Shown here: piece by piece, positions 62,341 to 64,000 of the stretch
Position numbering within the stretch: the first letter of the stretch is position 1
How the letters are laid out: the number at the start of each line of letters is the position of its first letter
Assembly (NCBI RefSeq): GCF_008297955.1
Contig: NZ_VTPY01000001.1
Location: forward strand, 1 to 64,000
Length of the DNA stretch: 64,000 nucleotides
DNA from: Billgrantia pellis
GTDB taxonomy: Bacteria; Pseudomonadota; Gammaproteobacteria; Pseudomonadales; Halomonadaceae
Direction of reading: 5' to 3'
Made by a program: the position numbers and the translations under genes
Notes under the pieces: generated by a model
Told to the model about the DNA's origin: nothing
Seen by the model: only the letters and a program-made list of their open reading frames with translations
Database searches by the model: none

Positions 62341-64000
62341 ATGAAGAACAATAGGATCCAACTGACGGCGCTGGCGGGCAGTCTCCTGCTCACCTCCGGC
62401 GCCCTGCATGCCCAGTCAGACGATGCTCGAGCGATCGCCGAACGGTTGATCGACGAGCATTTCCAGAACTCGACGCTCTCCCGCGAGGAGCAGATCGAGG
62501 AATTGCTGTGGTTCGCCCAGGCCGCCGAGCCGTTCCGAGGCATGGAGATCAACACCGTCGCCGAGGGGCTCACCACCCACGTCTGGGAGCGTGACGTGCT
62601 GGCACCGGCCTTCGAGGAACTGACCGGCATCCGGGTTACCCACAACATCATCGGCGAAGGTGACGTGGTGGATAACATGCAGACCCAGATGCAGACCGGA
62701 CGCAACATCTACGACGGCTACGTCAACGACTCGGACGCCATCGGCACGCATATCCGCTACGGCACCACCATCAACCTGACCGAGGCGATGGAGAACGAGT
62801 GGGCCGACTATACACTGCCGACGCTCGACCTCGACGACTTCATCGGGCTGCAGTACGGCACCGGGCCGGATGGGAACATCTATCAGCTGCCCGACCAGCA
62901 GTTCGCCAACCTCTACTGGTTCCGCTACGACTGGTTCCAGCGTGAGGACCTGCAGGAGCAGTTCCGCGAGATCTACGGCTATGATCTCGGCGTCCCTACC
63001 AACTGGACCGCCTACGAAGAGATTGCCGAGTTCTTCACCGAGCATGTCGGCGAGATCGACGGCGAACGGATCTATGGCCATATGGACTACGGACGCCGCG
63101 ATCCGTCGCTGGGCTGGCGCTTCCATGACTCCTGGCTCTCCATGGCCGGGATGGGCAGCCCCGGCGTACCGTTCGGCAACCCGGTGGACGATTGGGGCAT
63201 TCGCGTCGACGAACAGAGCCGTCCGGTCGGCGCTAGCGTCAGCCGCGGTGGGGCGACCAACTCGCCGGCCTCGGTGTTCGCCGTGACCAAGATGGTCGAG
63301 TGGCTGGACAAGTACGCACCGCCCGAGGCGCAGGGCATGACCTTCGGCGAAGCCGGTCCGGTACCCGCCCAGGGCAACATCGCCCAGCAAATTTTCTGGT
63401 ACACCACCTTCACCGCCGACATGACGGATCCGACCCTGCCCGTCAACCACGAGGATGGTTCGCCCAAGTGGCGCATGGCGCCTTCGCCCACCGGGCCGTA
63501 CTGGGAGGAGGGCATGAAGGTCGGTTACCAGGACGTGGGTTCCTGGACCTTCTTCGACTCCACTCCCGAGGATCGGCGCACCGCGGCGTGGCTGTTCGCC
63601 CAGTTCGCCACCGCCAAGACGGTCTCGCTGGAGAAGCTGATGGCCGGCCTCACGCCGATACGCGAATCCGATATCTTCTCCGACCAGATGACCGAACTGG
63701 CGCCCAGGCTGGGCGGACTGGTGGAGTTCTATCGCAGCCCCAACGAGTCCAACTGGACGCCTTCTTCCACCAACGTGCCCGATTATCCGCGCATGGCGCC
63801 GCTGTGGTGGCAGAATCTGGCGCCGGCCGTCAGCGGTGAGGTCACGCCCCAGGAGGCACTCGACAATCTGGCCGGTGAACTCGATAACCTCATGGCGCGG
63901 CTGGCACGGGCCAACGTGTTCGAATCCTATCCGCCCATGTTGAACGAGGAGCGCGACCCCGAGGAGTGGTTGTCGCAAGAGGGCTCGCCCAAGGCGAAGC
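62341..64000 (+). CDS. glpV: Glycerol ABC transporter binding protein GlpV (partial, runs off the window)
   Basis: The frame is open from ATG 62341 to the window end with no stop, at least 553 residues. The N-terminus MKNNRIQLTALAGSLLLTSGALHA is a signal peptide. The extracytoplasmic domain has LTTHVWERDVLAPAFEELTGIRVTHN and SDAIGTHIRYGTTINLTEAM, and a later SPTGPYWEEGMKVGYQDVGSW. It is the large CUT1-type receptor of the glycerol importer. The 3' end lies beyond position 64000. Confidence 0.9.
   Translation, partial: MKNNRIQLTALAGSLLLTSGALHAQSDDARAIAERLIDEHFQNSTLSREEQIEELLWFAQAAEPFRGMEINTVAEGLTTHVWERDVLAPAFEELTGIRVTHNIIGEGDVVDNMQTQMQTGRNIYDGYVNDSDAIGTHIRYGTTINLTEAMENEWADYTLPTLDLDDFIGLQYGTGPDGNIYQLPDQQFANLYWFRYDWFQREDLQEQFREIYGYDLGVPTNWTAYEEIAEFFTEHVGEIDGERIYGHMDYGRRDPSLGWRFHDSWLSMAGMGSPGVPFGNPVDDWGIRVDEQSRPVGASVSRGGATNSPASVFAVTKMVEWLDKYAPPEAQGMTFGEAGPVPAQGNIAQQIFWYTTFTADMTDPTLPVNHEDGSPKWRMAPSPTGPYWEEGMKVGYQDVGSWTFFDSTPEDRRTAAWLFAQFATAKTVSLEKLMAGLTPIRESDIFSDQMTELAPRLGGLVEFYRSPNESNWTPSSTNVPDYPRMAPLWWQNLAPAVSGEVTPQEALDNLAGELDNLMARLARANVFESYPPMLNEERDPEEWLSQEGSPKAK

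Overview
The window reads as chromosomal DNA of a halophilic gammaproteobacterium, most likely Halomonadaceae (Halomonas or a close relative). Support comes from the high GC content, ectoine hydroxylase (ectD), gammaproteobacterial genes such as rlmM, tusA, epmC, yqcC and rimB-rimK, two OmpW porins, and a sodium/proline plus glycerol uptake repertoire suited to a salt-adapted cell. I see no prophage, insertion sequence, CRISPR array or integrase. The accessory signal is modest, and the interest lies in gene pairings, degenerate motifs and regulatory DNA.

Layout. 1-1.4 kb: 3' end of an rRNA operon (23S, 5S) closed by two terminators that look like a tandem duplication. 1.5-4.6 kb: an HTH-only ModE-like regulator and modABC, with a clear promoter and ModE-type operator before modA. 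4.7-10.5 kb: housekeeping genes (rlmM, a monooxygenase-fold protein, tusA, a conserved hypothetical, a DUF3080 lipoprotein, a MATE pump, epmC). 10.4-14.7 kb: a LysR regulator divergent from a two-gene unit of a fused alpha-beta 2-oxoacid dehydrogenase E1 and a malonyltransferase-like enzyme, with no E2 or E3. 14.7-19.8 kb: a degenerate exonuclease-like protein, tatD, uup, a universal stress protein, a membrane-anchored hypothetical and a MarR regulator. 19.8-23.5 kb: fadBA for fatty-acid beta-oxidation behind a 349-base structured leader region.

23.6-34.4 kb: mostly single genes, including a flavodoxin-like reductase, a PEBP protein, ectD, a methyltransferase, a PanE-like reductase, a divergent PRPP synthetase, a lipoprotein, XRE and Lrp regulators, an NAD-binding epimerase-like protein and an EAL phosphodiesterase with a decayed GGDEF domain. 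A possible small RNA lies at about 30.73-30.83 kb. 34.4-40.6 kb: an Rrf2 regulator and sufBCDST for Fe-S cluster assembly, preceded by Fur-like and IscR-like sites. 40.7-44.5 kb: sanA-like, a helical hypothetical, and a DUF3549-rimB-rimK run. 44.8-47.4 kb: a polar amino-acid (cystine-type) ABC importer and yqcC. 47.5-49.6 kb: two ompW paralogues and a small membrane protein. 49.6-55.3 kb: proline use (putP, putA without the DNA-binding domain, an AraC regulator). 55.4-57.5 kb: a small membrane protein, tRNA-Gly(TCC) with its promoter, a CBS protein and a Pmp3-domain fusion.

58.0-64.0 kb: an ABC glycerol importer operon of the GlpSTPQUV type, whose last gene (the binding protein) runs off the window. 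The two ATPases carry complementary degenerate motifs, which predicts one competent and one decayed ATP site. Upstream, repeated CGAACATT half-sites suggest a DeoR/GlpR-type operator array.

All calls come from reading the sequence by eye. Family names rest on recognised motifs and not on searches.
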